This document shows, piece after piece, positions 17,790 through 26,708 of a stretch of DNA of 47,970 bases (its first letter is position 1; each line of letters starts with the position of its first letter). The notes under the pieces were generated by a model. The model did not search any database and was not told where the DNA came from. It saw nothing but the letters and a program-made list of their open reading frames with translations. Source of the DNA: Chitinispirillaceae bacterium. GTDB lineage: Bacteria; Fibrobacterota; Chitinivibrionia; Chitinivibrionales; Chitinispirillaceae. The translations under genes and the position numbers were made by a program. The DNA is taken from the NCBI GenBank assembly GCA_016930275.1, contig JAFGHA010000061.1, positions 1 through 47,970 of the forward strand. Reading direction: 5' to 3'.

Positions 17790-18392
17790 TCATTCAAATC
17801 CGTTACGCGCCCATTTAATTGCATTATAAAGAGCGCTGACGATTTTTTGTTCAGCCAGATCGAAATGTTTGCTGAAATAGCTGCTACCCTGCTTCATGAC
17901 GGCAAGGCGATTCATAAGTTCGGCGGCCTCCTCGATTCTTTTGATCATGTGTTCGGGGAGCGAGGTGATATGTTCGTTGTGACGAAGTGAAGAAGATGCC
18001 TTATTGAGCAGATCTGCAGCCTCAATGAAATATTTCCCGCGTTCATTTTGTGATTGAGAGTTTCTCATGATGGCATACGAGTCAACAATGTATTCCATTT
18101 CAGTTTTCGCGATCGTGAACAGGCCCTCCCTTTCGAGCAACGTCTTCAGGTCCGGGACGTGAATCGTTTGTCCGGTATGCAGTTTCGTCTCATCTTCAAT
18201 GTTGTTGTGAAGAAGAATGATCCTTGAAAAATGACGGTTGCCGTAACATTCCCGCGAAAGATCCCACAGCGTCTCACCGATTTTGATGATATGTGTTTGT
18301 TCTTCCGGGGCGGTATCGAAGTCCGGTGCCTCAAAGGTCGTGCCGATAAAAAGAATGACGATAAGCGGAAGTGTACGTTTTTTGTTTTTCAT
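17790..18392 (-). CDS. LysM-domain exported protein
   Basis: I chose the ATG at 18392 over an upstream TTG. It gives a 200-residue product starting MKNKKRTLPLIVILFIG, a signal peptide or membrane anchor. Residues about 33-85 form one LysM module (HIIKIGETLWDLSRECYGN through LHTGQTIHVPDL), which usually binds peptidoglycan. The rest is helical and charged, with an ERGKYFIEAADLLNKA segment, and resembles a coiled or TPR-like bundle. No enzymatic domain is visible. It is probably a wall-associated structural protein. Confidence 0.75.
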   Translation of the reverse strand: MKNKKRTLPLIVILFIGTTFEAPDFDTAPEEQTHIIKIGETLWDLSRECYGNRHFSRIILLHNNIEDETKLHTGQTIHVPDLKTLLEREGLFTIAKTEMEYIVDSYAIMRNSQSQNERGKYFIEAADLLNKASSSLRHNEHITSLPEHMIKRIEEAAELMNRLAVMKQGSSYFSKHFDLAEQKIVSALYNAIKWARNGFE

Positions 18393-18533
18393 TTTCACGA
18401 ACGACAATAATTTTTTCTCATAATAGTTACTCTAAATTGTTAATACAGTGTTAAAGCTGGAACCCGCCCTGGACCTACACCGGGTATACCGTGTAGACTC
18501 GGATGGGGTTCTCGATAAAAAGAATCACCGTAA

Positions 18534-18554
18534 GGGCAGGTTTCAAACCTGCCC
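18534..18554. repeat. Palindromic REP-like element, copy 1
   Basis: GGGCAGGTTT and AAACCTGCCC are perfect 10-bp arms around a single base. A related core (GGGTTT-G-AAACCC) occurs at 47690-47702, suggesting a dispersed family. Confidence 0.75.
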
Positions 18555-18584
18555 CAGGTAGCTATAAATCATCTACTCCAAAAG

Positions 18585-18636
18585 CCTCCCCTCTGTTAAA
18601 GGGAGGTGGCCCCGCCGATCCGGAGCCGGAGGGGTC
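18585..18636. repeat. Degraded intergenic repeat with short inverted arms
   Basis: CCTCCC (18585-18590) faces GGGAGG (18601-18606), followed by a GC-rich palindromic piece (TCCGGAGCCGGA). Similar composite sequences occur as dispersed repeats in many genomes. No gene is visible in 18408-18696. Confidence 0.4.
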
Positions 18637-18696
18637 AAAGAAATGCGACAACGTAACGCTCCCCTTTCCGGTCCACACGTCGGGATGAATTTCCAC

Positions 18697-19464
18697 TCAA
18701 AACTCGACCGTCAGATCATTATTCAATTCAAGATCATATTTTTTCACGACACCGGCAATCGGATCATTATCAAACCGTAACCCTGCAGACGTTCCGAATA
18801 CCAGCCATGAGGCCAGCCTGAATTTGAGGCCGCTGTCAGAGAGAATGCGGAAGTCGTGCGGTTCGGCCACGGCGACCTGATAATATGCCGTAGTATGCAA
18901 TGAACCCTGTTTCGAGAAATTCCAGTTGAACGTTATATAGTTGGTGGATCGCCAGAGCGCCTTAGCATCTTCAGCAGTATACACTTCATGCTCAAACATC
19001 CCTCCCATCCCTAAAATCAGCCTGATGGAAGGAACGAATAACCGGCTCAAGAGGTTCATTCTCGCGCCGGTTCCACCCAGCAGGCGACGTTCCAGACTGA
19101 TGAACTCGTTGAATTCCCATTGTCCGAACACCTCCCACGAGAGAAAACTATTGAACCTCCGGGCGCTTCGCACATGTGCGAATCCTTTATGTGCCAGCAG
19201 ATATTCCCTGCCTTTTTTCAGTTCACTCTGTTTCCGATTGTATGATGCGGCGATAAAACTGTTATACCGTATCGTATTGTAATCAATTCGTGCGGCCGGG
19301 GTGAAACTGAGATATTCCGAGTTTCCCATAGCCATTCCATAGCGTAAGGAAACATTGCCCGAGAATCCTTCCTTCTCGTCGGCACGCAGATTTTCCGTGT
19401 TGACCTGTGCTGTCGTGAGACACGGAATCAGCAGTATCATAAAAAGTATTCCGGTAATTTTCAT
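18697..19464 (-). CDS. DUF481-family outer-membrane protein (YdiY-like)
   Basis: A GGAGAGAAG ribosome-binding site precedes the ATG, and residues 1-19 are a signal peptide. The 255-residue barrel has the DUF481 layout. GFSGNVSLRYGMAMGNSE opens the barrel, a strand pair gives YNSFIAASYNRKQSE, and the late RLASWLVFGTSAGLRFDNDP is typical of the family. The chain ends in Phe. DUF481 proteins are small outer-membrane barrels of unclear role, induced by salt in some enterobacteria. The gene stands alone, 304 bp upstream of the LysM gene on the same strand. Confidence 0.8.
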   Translation of the reverse strand: MKITGILFMILLIPCLTTAQVNTENLRADEKEGFSGNVSLRYGMAMGNSEYLSFTPAARIDYNTIRYNSFIAASYNRKQSELKKGREYLLAHKGFAHVRSARRFNSFLSWEVFGQWEFNEFISLERRLLGGTGARMNLLSRLFVPSIRLILGMGGMFEHEVYTAEDAKALWRSTNYITFNWNFSKQGSLHTTAYYQVAVAEPHDFRILSDSGLKFRLASWLVFGTSAGLRFDNDPIAGVVKKYDLELNNDLTVEF

Positions 19465-19687
19465 CTTCTCTCCGGTCGGTTATCCAGGTTGAAAATAACA
19501 ATATGCACCCCGACACGCATGGTTTGCCATCCCTATCCCGCATCAATAGTTAACTGATGGAACAGGATGTGCAAATTATCGGGATAGTAATCTCCCGCGG
19601 CAGCTTACTCGAACTGGTGAGCATGCTATTGAGGAGAACTCCCTGAAGACCACGCGAAAATGCATAAAAACAAATACCGTTTGCTTG

Positions 19688-20098
19688 ATGCAGTCGATCG
19701 TACTCGAAGATACGTCGTTTCAACCGATTTTTATGGATTGCAGAAGCTACTACTGGCGTGTAAGTTGCGATCTCAATCCCGTCGTATTCAGCCCGGTCGA
19801 CACTGTTCGGATAGTATATACGCTGTCTGCAGGAATGCCTTCAAACATAGTAAAAAAAACAATAACAACCGTCCGGACAGAGGTTTATAACGGGATGGTA
19901 CGATTACTGCCTCCCGAAACGTTTCATAGTGCAAGTATCAGGATTATTGCGCTGGATGGACGGCAGGTCGCATTGTTCGGTCCGGTTCGAACCAAAGAGG
20001 TCCGGTGGAATACCGGTGACATTCAAAGGGGCATGTACATAGTGGAAAGCAGAATTGACGGGAACCTTTATTGCAGCAGGATCACTGTAGTTAAATAA
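19688..20098 (+). pseudogene. Orphan C-terminal sorting domain, probable gene remnant
   Basis: This frame encodes 136 residues from the ATG at 19688, without ribosome-binding site or signal peptide. Its last 75 residues form a typical secretion/sorting sandwich (IIALDGRQVALFG, VRWNTGDIQRGMYIVES, RITVVK). The first 60 residues show no recognised domain. Normally this module ends a large secreted enzyme, so this looks like the 3' remnant of a lost gene. A small free-standing domain protein is less likely. It lies next to a secreted esterase and a GH30 enzyme. Confidence 0.5.
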
Positions 20099-20157
20099 TG
20101 TACGGCACTACTGACTGATGCTATTCTCCATCATTCGTCCGCATGTACCCGAACACC

Positions 20158-20246
20158 GCCTCCCCCTCCTCCCCTCCTTTTCCAACTTTAAGCATTTATC
20201 TTTCAACTTTCATCTTTAAACTTCCTCCCCTCTTCCCTCGTTTTTT
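20158..20246. other. Polypyrimidine tract
   Basis: About 90 bases are almost entirely C and T on the plus strand, with repeated CTCC, CTTTC and AACTTT blocks. The tract sits in the 283-bp gap upstream of the esterase gene. It codes for nothing convincing. Confidence 0.7.
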
Positions 20247-20381
20247 CGTGGTAACAATCGCTACTTTCGTTTATATTATCATGAAGAAACTCTCCGGCCA
20301 TCCCCGGAGTCACATTCCGGTAACAGACGGTACATCAACGATACCGGAACTTTTTCTTATTTTTTAACAGAAAAGCCTGTC

Positions 20382-21476
20382 ATGAAAATTTTTTTCACTT
20401 TATTTCTTGCAGCTGCAACTGTACTAGTACACAAAACATCCGCCAAAGACAGCGACCTGATGGAACACCTATCGTTCCAGACTTCCATTGGAATCAACCT
20501 GAAGTACCTGTTGTTCGTTCCCGAGAATTATAATCCATCCAAACGGTATCCTCTTGTAGTCACGTTGCGTGCCACAGGCAGTGATTATATCTATCAGGTG
20601 GATAATAACGACCAGGCGCATCCCTGGATCGAAGAAAGCGTCCAGTCCCAGTGGCCGCATTTTTTCATGGCTCCCGAGTGCCCCGGAGAAACCTGGGGCG
20701 GGATGATGGGTGCCGGCAGCGCGTTGTCGAATGAATGCAAGGCTGTAATTGAAGCTATCGAGAATCTGAAAGAGGAGTATTCCCTTGATACCACCCGGTT
20801 CATCGTCGGCGGTTTTTCTCTTGGAGGAGCAGGAACCTACCACATGATCCAGTTTTTACCGGACTACTGGGCGGCAGCATGTCCGGTCGGAGCCGGGGGA
20901 AGCGCTGATGCCATCGATGTGATTTCCAATACCCCCATCTGGCACCATCAGGGGCTGAACGACAACAACGGCGCAGCACTCACGCGAATGGCGGACGCTC
21001 TGGAAAACAACGATTACCCGGTGCTCCGGATAACCAACGATATGGTCGTCAATTCACCCTCAGCCTGGAATAATGAAATACAGAAAGGTACCAAACCCGA
21101 AGATATCATCTTTAAAAACGCAAAGCCGTCCTACGATTCGATAAGCAAAGCCGTTGATGCCGGTGAGAAGTATATCTACCAGCTCATTACCGGCGCATCT
21201 CACGACGACTCCCGTTTGAATGCGAACCACAACCCGTTACTGGCGAAATGGGCATTCATGCACACGAAAGGTACCACGGCGACAATAACATCACCTCCAC
21301 GGCTGGCCGAACCTGTCGTAAACCGTTACGCAACGTTTCTGACGCTCGGCAGGGCTTCCGGGCCTGTCGACGGCCGACGGGTAACGCTTCTGGGACGCGG
21401 ATCCGGCCGGCGCGGTGAAGCGGGAGCGGCAGACGTACCAATGGTACGGATAGTGATCCCGGCCGGAGCGAAATAA
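20382..21476 (+). CDS. Secreted alpha/beta-hydrolase esterase
   Basis: The 364-residue protein has a signal peptide (residues 1-21) and an alpha/beta-hydrolase domain. The nucleophile elbow is GGFSLGGAG near residue 146. The acid is probably Asp in HHQGLNDNNG near residue 190, and the His is in ITGASHDD near residue 270. The strand KRYPLVVTL and the overall length fit phospholipase/carboxylesterase and CE1-like carbohydrate esterases. The neighbouring GH30 gene suggests it removes ester groups from plant or microbial polysaccharides. The last 55 residues are odd: rich in Arg and Gly (GRGSGRRGEAGAADVP), where a sorting domain would be expected. This may be a divergent or damaged tail. Confidence 0.75.
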   Translation: MKIFFTLFLAAATVLVHKTSAKDSDLMEHLSFQTSIGINLKYLLFVPENYNPSKRYPLVVTLRATGSDYIYQVDNNDQAHPWIEESVQSQWPHFFMAPECPGETWGGMMGAGSALSNECKAVIEAIENLKEEYSLDTTRFIVGGFSLGGAGTYHMIQFLPDYWAAACPVGAGGSADAIDVISNTPIWHHQGLNDNNGAALTRMADALENNDYPVLRITNDMVVNSPSAWNNEIQKGTKPEDIIFKNAKPSYDSISKAVDAGEKYIYQLITGASHDDSRLNANHNPLLAKWAFMHTKGTTATITSPPRLAEPVVNRYATFLTLGRASGPVDGRRVTLLGRGSGRRGEAGAADVPMVRIVIPAGAK

Positions 21477-21609
21477 AGAGGATGTTACTTTTATTCTGAC
21501 TGTTTTCAACCGGATACAGCTGGAATAGTACAAAGAATAAATATCAGTTTACGTATTCAGAAAGCTTTAATTTCGGATTCCGAATTCCATTTCAAAAGAG
21601 AGGGACTAC

Positions 21610-23373
21610 ATGATGTACGGTATCAAACATGCAGCAAAAACAAAATTACCGGTTTTCGGGCTTCTGGCTCTCTTGACCGTCTGCATCCCGATCTTCGGAG
21701 CTACCGGGGTGACGGTAAACCCGGAGAAACAATACCAGACCCTCGAGGGCTGGGGTACCTCACTCTGCTGGTGGGGAAATATGGTCGGCGGGTATGCCGA
21801 TGCCGCCCGTAATGCCATTATCGGCTACCTTTTCGATGCAGATACGGGAATCGGTATGAACATCGTCCGGTACAATATCGGTGGGGGCGACAATCCATCA
21901 CATACGCATCTGCAGGCGGGAAAAGGTGTTCCCGGATTCAAACCGACCGAATCGGGAGGCTACGACTGGACCAGGGACGCCAATCAGCGCCGGGTGCTCG
22001 ATGCGGTCAAAGCCCTCGTCGATCCAGATGAATTCATCGTCGAGGCATTTTCCAATTCTCCTCCGTACTGGATGACCATCAGCGGATGCGCTTCCGGCAA
22101 TTCCGGCGGCGGCAACAACCTTAAAACCGACTATTTCGATGATTTCGCCGACTACCTCACCGAAGTCGTGAAGCATTTCCGCGACGAATGGGACATCACC
22201 TTCCGGACACTTGAACCGATGAACGAACCGATGATCGGCTGGTCGGTCAATGGCGGACAGGAAGGGTGCCACATCGACGTGAGCCTGCAGGATGATCTGA
22301 TCCGCGAAGTCAAAGTCAAACTCGATGCGAAGAATCTTGACGGAACAACAATCAGCGCACCCGACGAAACCAGTATCGATCAGACTCTCTCGAGCTGGAT
22401 GTCCTATGACGCCGCGACCAAGGCGTGTGTCTCGCAGATCAATACCCATGTCTATTCCGGCTCCAAACGTGCGGAATTGCGAGCCGCGGCCGACGCCGAC
22501 GGCAAGCGACTGTGGGACTCTGAATGCGACGGTAGCGGTGCACCGGCGCCTTTCGATCAGTGGACGCATAATCACAATGACGTGGTTCCGGCACTGGATA
22601 TTTCCTACCGGATCACGCGGGATATGCGTGACATGAAAGCCGATGCGTGGATCTTCTGGCAGGCGGTGGAGAGTGAACAGACCCAGACGAGCCTGAATAA
22701 GAACTGGGGTCTGCTGCATGCCGACTTCAACGGCGGCCAGAATTATTATCTGACAAAGAAATATTACGGTGTCGAACAGTATACGAAATTCATCCGTCCC
22801 GGTTTCATCATGATCGATATCAACAACGCCGACGCGGTGGCGTTCATGAATACCGCTCTGGAGCGGCTGGTGATCGTGCACCGTAACTCATCGGATAATA
22901 ACGTGGATTATACGTACGACCTGAGCGGGTTCAGAACGGCGGGAGCCGCGGCGGAAGTATACCGGACTTCCGGTTCGGAAAATTTCGCCCGCAAAACGGA
23001 GATCGCCATAAGCAATAAAAAGTTTTCGGCTCCCGCTAATGCGAAATCGATCACGACGTACGTGATCGACGGTATCGGGTACGGAGAGGTGGCAGCCCGG
23101 AGCATCGATGCGGCTCCGGCACCGGTTGTGCAGGCGTTAACCGTCGCAATGCAGAGGGACGCCTGGAGCTATCAGCCGGAAAAAACCGGGATGGTACAGG
23201 TGCGACTGCTTGACTTGAAAGGACAGGTCATCAGACAGCTTTACCACGGTTTCATGAATGCCGGCAGCACCTTTCACGGCAGTGTCTCCTCCGGGAAACT
23301 CCCGGGAGGTATTTATTTTCTGGCGGTGGAGTCTGCCGGACAGCGGACGCTGCAACGCGTGGTACTGCACTGA
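21610..23373 (+). CDS. GH30-family glycoside hydrolase with C-terminal sorting domain
   Basis: A GAGAGGGA ribosome-binding site precedes two consecutive ATG codons. The 587-residue protein has a signal peptide, then the GH30 barrel beginning YQTLEGWGTSLCWWGNMVGG. The pattern NIVRYNIGGGDNP, FSNSPPYWM, the acid/base Glu in LEPMNEPM and the probable nucleophile Glu in LWDSECDG are all as expected for GH30. The opening resembles endo-beta-1,6-galactanase-like members more than glucosylceramidases, but specificity is inferred. A beta-sandwich follows the barrel. The last 80 residues are a sorting domain (VRLLDLKGQVIRQLY, GGIYFLAVES), so the enzyme is probably secreted or surface-bound. Confidence 0.88.
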   Translation: MMYGIKHAAKTKLPVFGLLALLTVCIPIFGATGVTVNPEKQYQTLEGWGTSLCWWGNMVGGYADAARNAIIGYLFDADTGIGMNIVRYNIGGGDNPSHTHLQAGKGVPGFKPTESGGYDWTRDANQRRVLDAVKALVDPDEFIVEAFSNSPPYWMTISGCASGNSGGGNNLKTDYFDDFADYLTEVVKHFRDEWDITFRTLEPMNEPMIGWSVNGGQEGCHIDVSLQDDLIREVKVKLDAKNLDGTTISAPDETSIDQTLSSWMSYDAATKACVSQINTHVYSGSKRAELRAAADADGKRLWDSECDGSGAPAPFDQWTHNHNDVVPALDISYRITRDMRDMKADAWIFWQAVESEQTQTSLNKNWGLLHADFNGGQNYYLTKKYYGVEQYTKFIRPGFIMIDINNADAVAFMNTALERLVIVHRNSSDNNVDYTYDLSGFRTAGAAAEVYRTSGSENFARKTEIAISNKKFSAPANAKSITTYVIDGIGYGEVAARSIDAAPAPVVQALTVAMQRDAWSYQPEKTGMVQVRLLDLKGQVIRQLYHGFMNAGSTFHGSVSSGKLPGGIYFLAVESAGQRTLQRVVLH

Positions 23374-23405
23374 CAATCCTGCGGGAGAGGACCGGGAGAG
23401 TTCCT

Positions 23406-25076
23406 TTACAACTCCCGGTATCGTATCTCGTAACTGTACCCCTGCTCGGTGAGAAACAGCTGCCGGTTCATGGCGAAATCGAGTTCCTTCGACTCCCGGG
23501 TGACCACCGAGTAGAAAACCGCCTGTTCGCCGGAGGCTTTCGGTCGCAGAATGCGGCCGAGACGCTGCGCCTCCTCCTGCCTTGAGCCGAATGATCCGCT
23601 GATCTGGATCGCCACGTTGGCGTCCGGGAGATCGATCGCGAAGTTCCCCACCTTCGAAAGAATCAGTGTTTTGATGATTCCTTTACGGAATGCATCATAG
23701 AGTTCATCCCGTTTCGCGTTCGGTGTCGATCCGGTAATGAGCGGTACCGAAAATTCGGCGGCGAACCGTTCCAGCTGTGATATGTACTGCCCGATGACGA
23801 GTACCTGATCGGTCCGGTGACTGTCAAGGAGATCGCGTACGACGGCGAGCTTTTCGGGATTCTCATACGCGCACCGGATCTGCTGCCGCGGTGGCAGGGA
23901 AAGGTATCGCATTTTGTCAATCGTGGGAAGATCGACGCGGATCTCCACGCACCGTGCGGCGGCAATCCACCCCTGCCGTTCGAGGTCTTTCCAGGGGACA
24001 TCGAATTTTTTGGGTCCGATCAGGGTGAACACATCCGTTTCGTGTCCATCTTCACGGATAAGTGTGGCGGTGAGTCCGAGGCGGCGGCGTGCCTGCAGTT
24101 CGGCGGTGAATTTGAACACCGGTGCGGGAAGCAGATGCACCTCGTCGTAAACGATGAGTCCCCAGTTCTCCGCGTTGAAAAGATCGTAGTGGACAAACGA
24201 CTCACTTTTCTTCTTCCGGTAGGTCAGTATCTGATAGGTGGCGATCGTTACCGGCTTGATCACTTTCTCTTCACCGCTGTATTCACCGATATCCTCCGGC
24301 GAAATCGTGGTTTTTTCTAGGATTTCCCGCCGCCACTGGTGAGCCGCGGTGATATTCGTGACCAGAATCAGGGTCCGCCGTTTCAGAAGACTCATGGCGT
24401 AGATGCCTACAATGGTTTTTCCCGCACCGCAGGGCAGCACCACCACCCCGCTGCCGCCCGGAGCATCGGCACTGCCGATGAAATTCTCCGCCGCCTGACG
24501 CTGATATTCCCGGATGACAAACGGCAGATCTCCCGGCAGACGTTCGACGATATCGATCGGATGCACCGCTCCGTCGATGTAACTGGCGCGATCATGCGCC
24601 GGATAACCGATACCGATCAGTACCTGCTTTATGAGTCCGCGATGTTCCGGCGCCACCCGAACCCGGTACGGATCAAGCCGCTCTCCAACAAGATGACTCA
24701 ATCCGGGATGTCGGATCAGATGGTGAAGCATGTCGGCATCCACACACCGCAGCACCAATCCCTCCGAGCTGTTTTCGAGCACCAGCCGACCGAAGCGCCC
24801 CATAAGCTCCGCGATATCGTCAGCCACATTCTGAGGTAACGGATATTTCGAATACTCCGTCAGGCGTTCGATCACCTCTTCCGACGTCATCCCCAGCGCC
24901 GCCGCATTCCAGAGCGAAAGCGGCGTGATCGAATACGTGTGCATGTATTCAGGACTTTTTTCAAGATGTGCGAAGCTGGAAATCGCGTCACGTGCTTTCA
25001 TGAAAAGCGGATTATTCACTTCGAGAAGGATGGTGCTGTTGCTCTGGATGATAAGCGGATTCTGAGGCTGGATCAT
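23406..25076 (-). CDS. XPB/Rad25-like DNA helicase
   Basis: The 556-residue protein is an SF2 helicase of the bacterial/archaeal XPB type. After an N-terminal domain of about 180 residues come IREYQRQAAENF (Q-motif region), Walker A VLPCGAGKT near residue 217, DEVH box VYDEVHLL, motif III LGLTATLIREDG and motif VI QRLGRILRP. The RED tripeptide inside LIREDG is the XPB hallmark used in opening damaged DNA. XPB relatives separate DNA strands in repair. No Bax1-like nuclease partner is adjacent. The gene faces GH30 with a 32-bp gap and diverges from purA. No ribosome-binding site is obvious. Confidence 0.88.
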   Translation of the reverse strand: MIQPQNPLIIQSNSTILLEVNNPLFMKARDAISSFAHLEKSPEYMHTYSITPLSLWNAAALGMTSEEVIERLTEYSKYPLPQNVADDIAELMGRFGRLVLENSSEGLVLRCVDADMLHHLIRHPGLSHLVGERLDPYRVRVAPEHRGLIKQVLIGIGYPAHDRASYIDGAVHPIDIVERLPGDLPFVIREYQRQAAENFIGSADAPGGSGVVVLPCGAGKTIVGIYAMSLLKRRTLILVTNITAAHQWRREILEKTTISPEDIGEYSGEEKVIKPVTIATYQILTYRKKKSESFVHYDLFNAENWGLIVYDEVHLLPAPVFKFTAELQARRRLGLTATLIREDGHETDVFTLIGPKKFDVPWKDLERQGWIAAARCVEIRVDLPTIDKMRYLSLPPRQQIRCAYENPEKLAVVRDLLDSHRTDQVLVIGQYISQLERFAAEFSVPLITGSTPNAKRDELYDAFRKGIIKTLILSKVGNFAIDLPDANVAIQISGSFGSRQEEAQRLGRILRPKASGEQAVFYSVVTRESKELDFAMNRQLFLTEQGYSYEIRYREL

Positions 25077-25403
25077 TGTTCTACCGATTCGTTGGTGGTG
25101 TGTCCGGATGCTGTTTTTCGTTTCTGGAACATATAACTGAAAATCTTAAACTACTAAAAATAATATATTCGCACTCATTGACCCGATAGCCTTCCCTGAG
25201 GTAATTTTAAGGGTTCAAAAAATTGATAATCAGCGCTCAGGGGTATAGGTTTCAACCGATCGGAAAACCGGTTTTTTCATGCGGATTTCTGTCGGAAATT
25301 GAATTGTCACTCACACGCCCGATGCGTATCAGAAGCACACTATCCGCTGATTTCAATCAGAATCCACAAATTATTACCTGATTTTAGGTTATACAAACAT
25401 TGA
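25077..25403. promoter_or_regulatory. Divergent 327-bp intergenic region between helicase and purA
   Basis: The helicase-proximal part is AT-rich (AATAATATATTCG near 25160), as expected for promoters. I cannot assign convincing -35/-10 pairs. A perfect 12-bp palindrome, AAAACCGGTTTT, lies at 25264-25275, and CTGAT-TTCA-ATCAG lies near 25346. Either could be a regulator site for purA, but no known PurR-type box is evident. Confidence 0.4.
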
Positions 25404-26708
25404 ATGGGCACCGGTATGCCAAATGCTGTAATCGTTGGAACCCAATGGGGAGATGAAGGAAAAGCCAAGGTTATCGACTACCTGACGGAACGTTCCGATC
25501 TGGTGATACGGTTTCAGGGCGGAGCAAATGCGGGGCACACCGTTATCGCCGACGGACGGAAATTCATTTTTCATCTGGTACCCTCCGGTATAATGTATCC
25601 CGATAAAGTCTGTATCGTCGGAAACGGTGTCGTATTCGATGCCGAACAGTTTCTCCGTGAGGTCGATGAGCTCGCCGAGTACGGTATCGGTGTTAACGGC
25701 AGACTGTTTGTTTCCGGTCTCGCGCATCTTGTACTCCCGTACCACAAAATTATCGATGGTGCGCGGGAAACATCGATGGGAAAAGGGAAAATCGGTACGA
25801 CCGGACGCGGTATCGGTCCGGCATATGCCGACAAAATCAACCGGACCGGATTGCGGGTGGGCGACCTTTGCAACTGGGACAATTTCGTCACCGGAATGAA
25901 GGAAGGTTTCGAACTTCACCGGACCATCGTCACCACCGTATTCAAGGCTGATTTCCCGCTATCCTTCGACGGACTGGTCGAGCAGTACCGTTCCATCCGT
26001 GAACGGATGCTGCCGTTTATCAGTGATACCGCGGCGCTTCTTTTCACAGCGCAGCGGGAAAACAAACAGCTGCTGTTCGAAGGAGCCCAGGGCACCTTTC
26101 TCGATATCGACCACGGAACCTATCCGTTCGTCACCTCCTCCAATACCATTTCCGGGTGCGCCTGTACCGGCAGCGGTGTCGGTCCCGCCGCCATCAATCA
26201 TGTCATCGGAATCGTGAAGACCTATACGACACGTGTAGGAAACGGTCCATTTCCCACGGAACTTGACAATGCCGACGGTGAACTGCTCAGAAAAGAGGGA
26301 GGCGAATTCGGCGCCACGACCGGACGGCCGCGACGCTGCGGCTGGTTCGACAGCGTGATGGTCCGCAAAGCGGTGCAACTCAACGGACTCACCCGTTTCG
26401 CTCTCACCAAACTCGATGTTCTGAGCCATTTTGATGAAATTAAAATCTGTACCCATTACGAAATCGACGGCAAACGGTACGATCAGTTTCCGGTCGATAC
26501 GACCCTGGTCGAAAAAGCGATCCCCGTGTACGAGACCATGCCGGGATGGAAGTGTTCACTTGACGGTTGCTCCACCTGGGCCGATCTGCCGGAAAAGGCA
26601 CGCGCCTACATCGATCGACTCAGACAGCTCTGCTACGATGTTCCCGCCCTGATCGTCTCAGTGGGTCCCGATCGCCGACAAACCATTGAGGTAACCCCCC
26701 TCTCATGA
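25404..26708 (+). CDS. purA: Adenylosuccinate synthetase
   Basis: PurA joins IMP and aspartate using GTP to make adenylosuccinate, the first committed step to AMP. The protein is 434 residues from the ATG at 25404, or 430 from the ATG at 25416 (MPNAVIVG), which fits other PurA starts better. Visible signatures are GTQWGDEGKAK (P-loop and catalytic Asp), GGANAGHT with the catalytic His, IGTTGRGIGPAY, QGTFLDIDHGTYPFVTSSN and TTGRPRRCGWFD. The P-loop reads GKAKVID where E. coli has GKGKIVD, a mild variation. The stop overlaps the ATG of a 30-codon frame that leads into the nuclease gene. Confidence 0.97.
   Translation: MGTGMPNAVIVGTQWGDEGKAKVIDYLTERSDLVIRFQGGANAGHTVIADGRKFIFHLVPSGIMYPDKVCIVGNGVVFDAEQFLREVDELAEYGIGVNGRLFVSGLAHLVLPYHKIIDGARETSMGKGKIGTTGRGIGPAYADKINRTGLRVGDLCNWDNFVTGMKEGFELHRTIVTTVFKADFPLSFDGLVEQYRSIRERMLPFISDTAALLFTAQRENKQLLFEGAQGTFLDIDHGTYPFVTSSNTISGCACTGSGVGPAAINHVIGIVKTYTTRVGNGPFPTELDNADGELLRKEGGEFGATTGRPRRCGWFDSVMVRKAVQLNGLTRFALTKLDVLSHFDEIKICTHYEIDGKRYDQFPVDTTLVEKAIPVYETMPGWKCSLDGCSTWADLPEKARAYIDRLRQLCYDVPALIVSVGPDRRQTIEVTPLS

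Noticed and set aside
20143-20367. 74-codon frame over the polypyrimidine tract
   Set aside because: Its Pro/Ser/Phe content simply reflects the C/T-rich DNA.
21898-22881. 327-codon minus-strand frame opposite the GH30 gene
   Set aside because: The GH30 catalytic motifs are on the plus strand; the antisense text is compositionally odd and matches nothing.
23391-23419. ACCGGGAG/CTCCCGGT stem between GH30 and the helicase gene
   Set aside because: It overlaps the helicase stop, has a 13-base loop and no T-run, so terminator function is too uncertain.
25264-25275. AAAACCGGTTTT palindrome as purA operator
   Set aside because: It is perfect but short and matches no purine regulator site I know; kept only as part of the intergenic entry.
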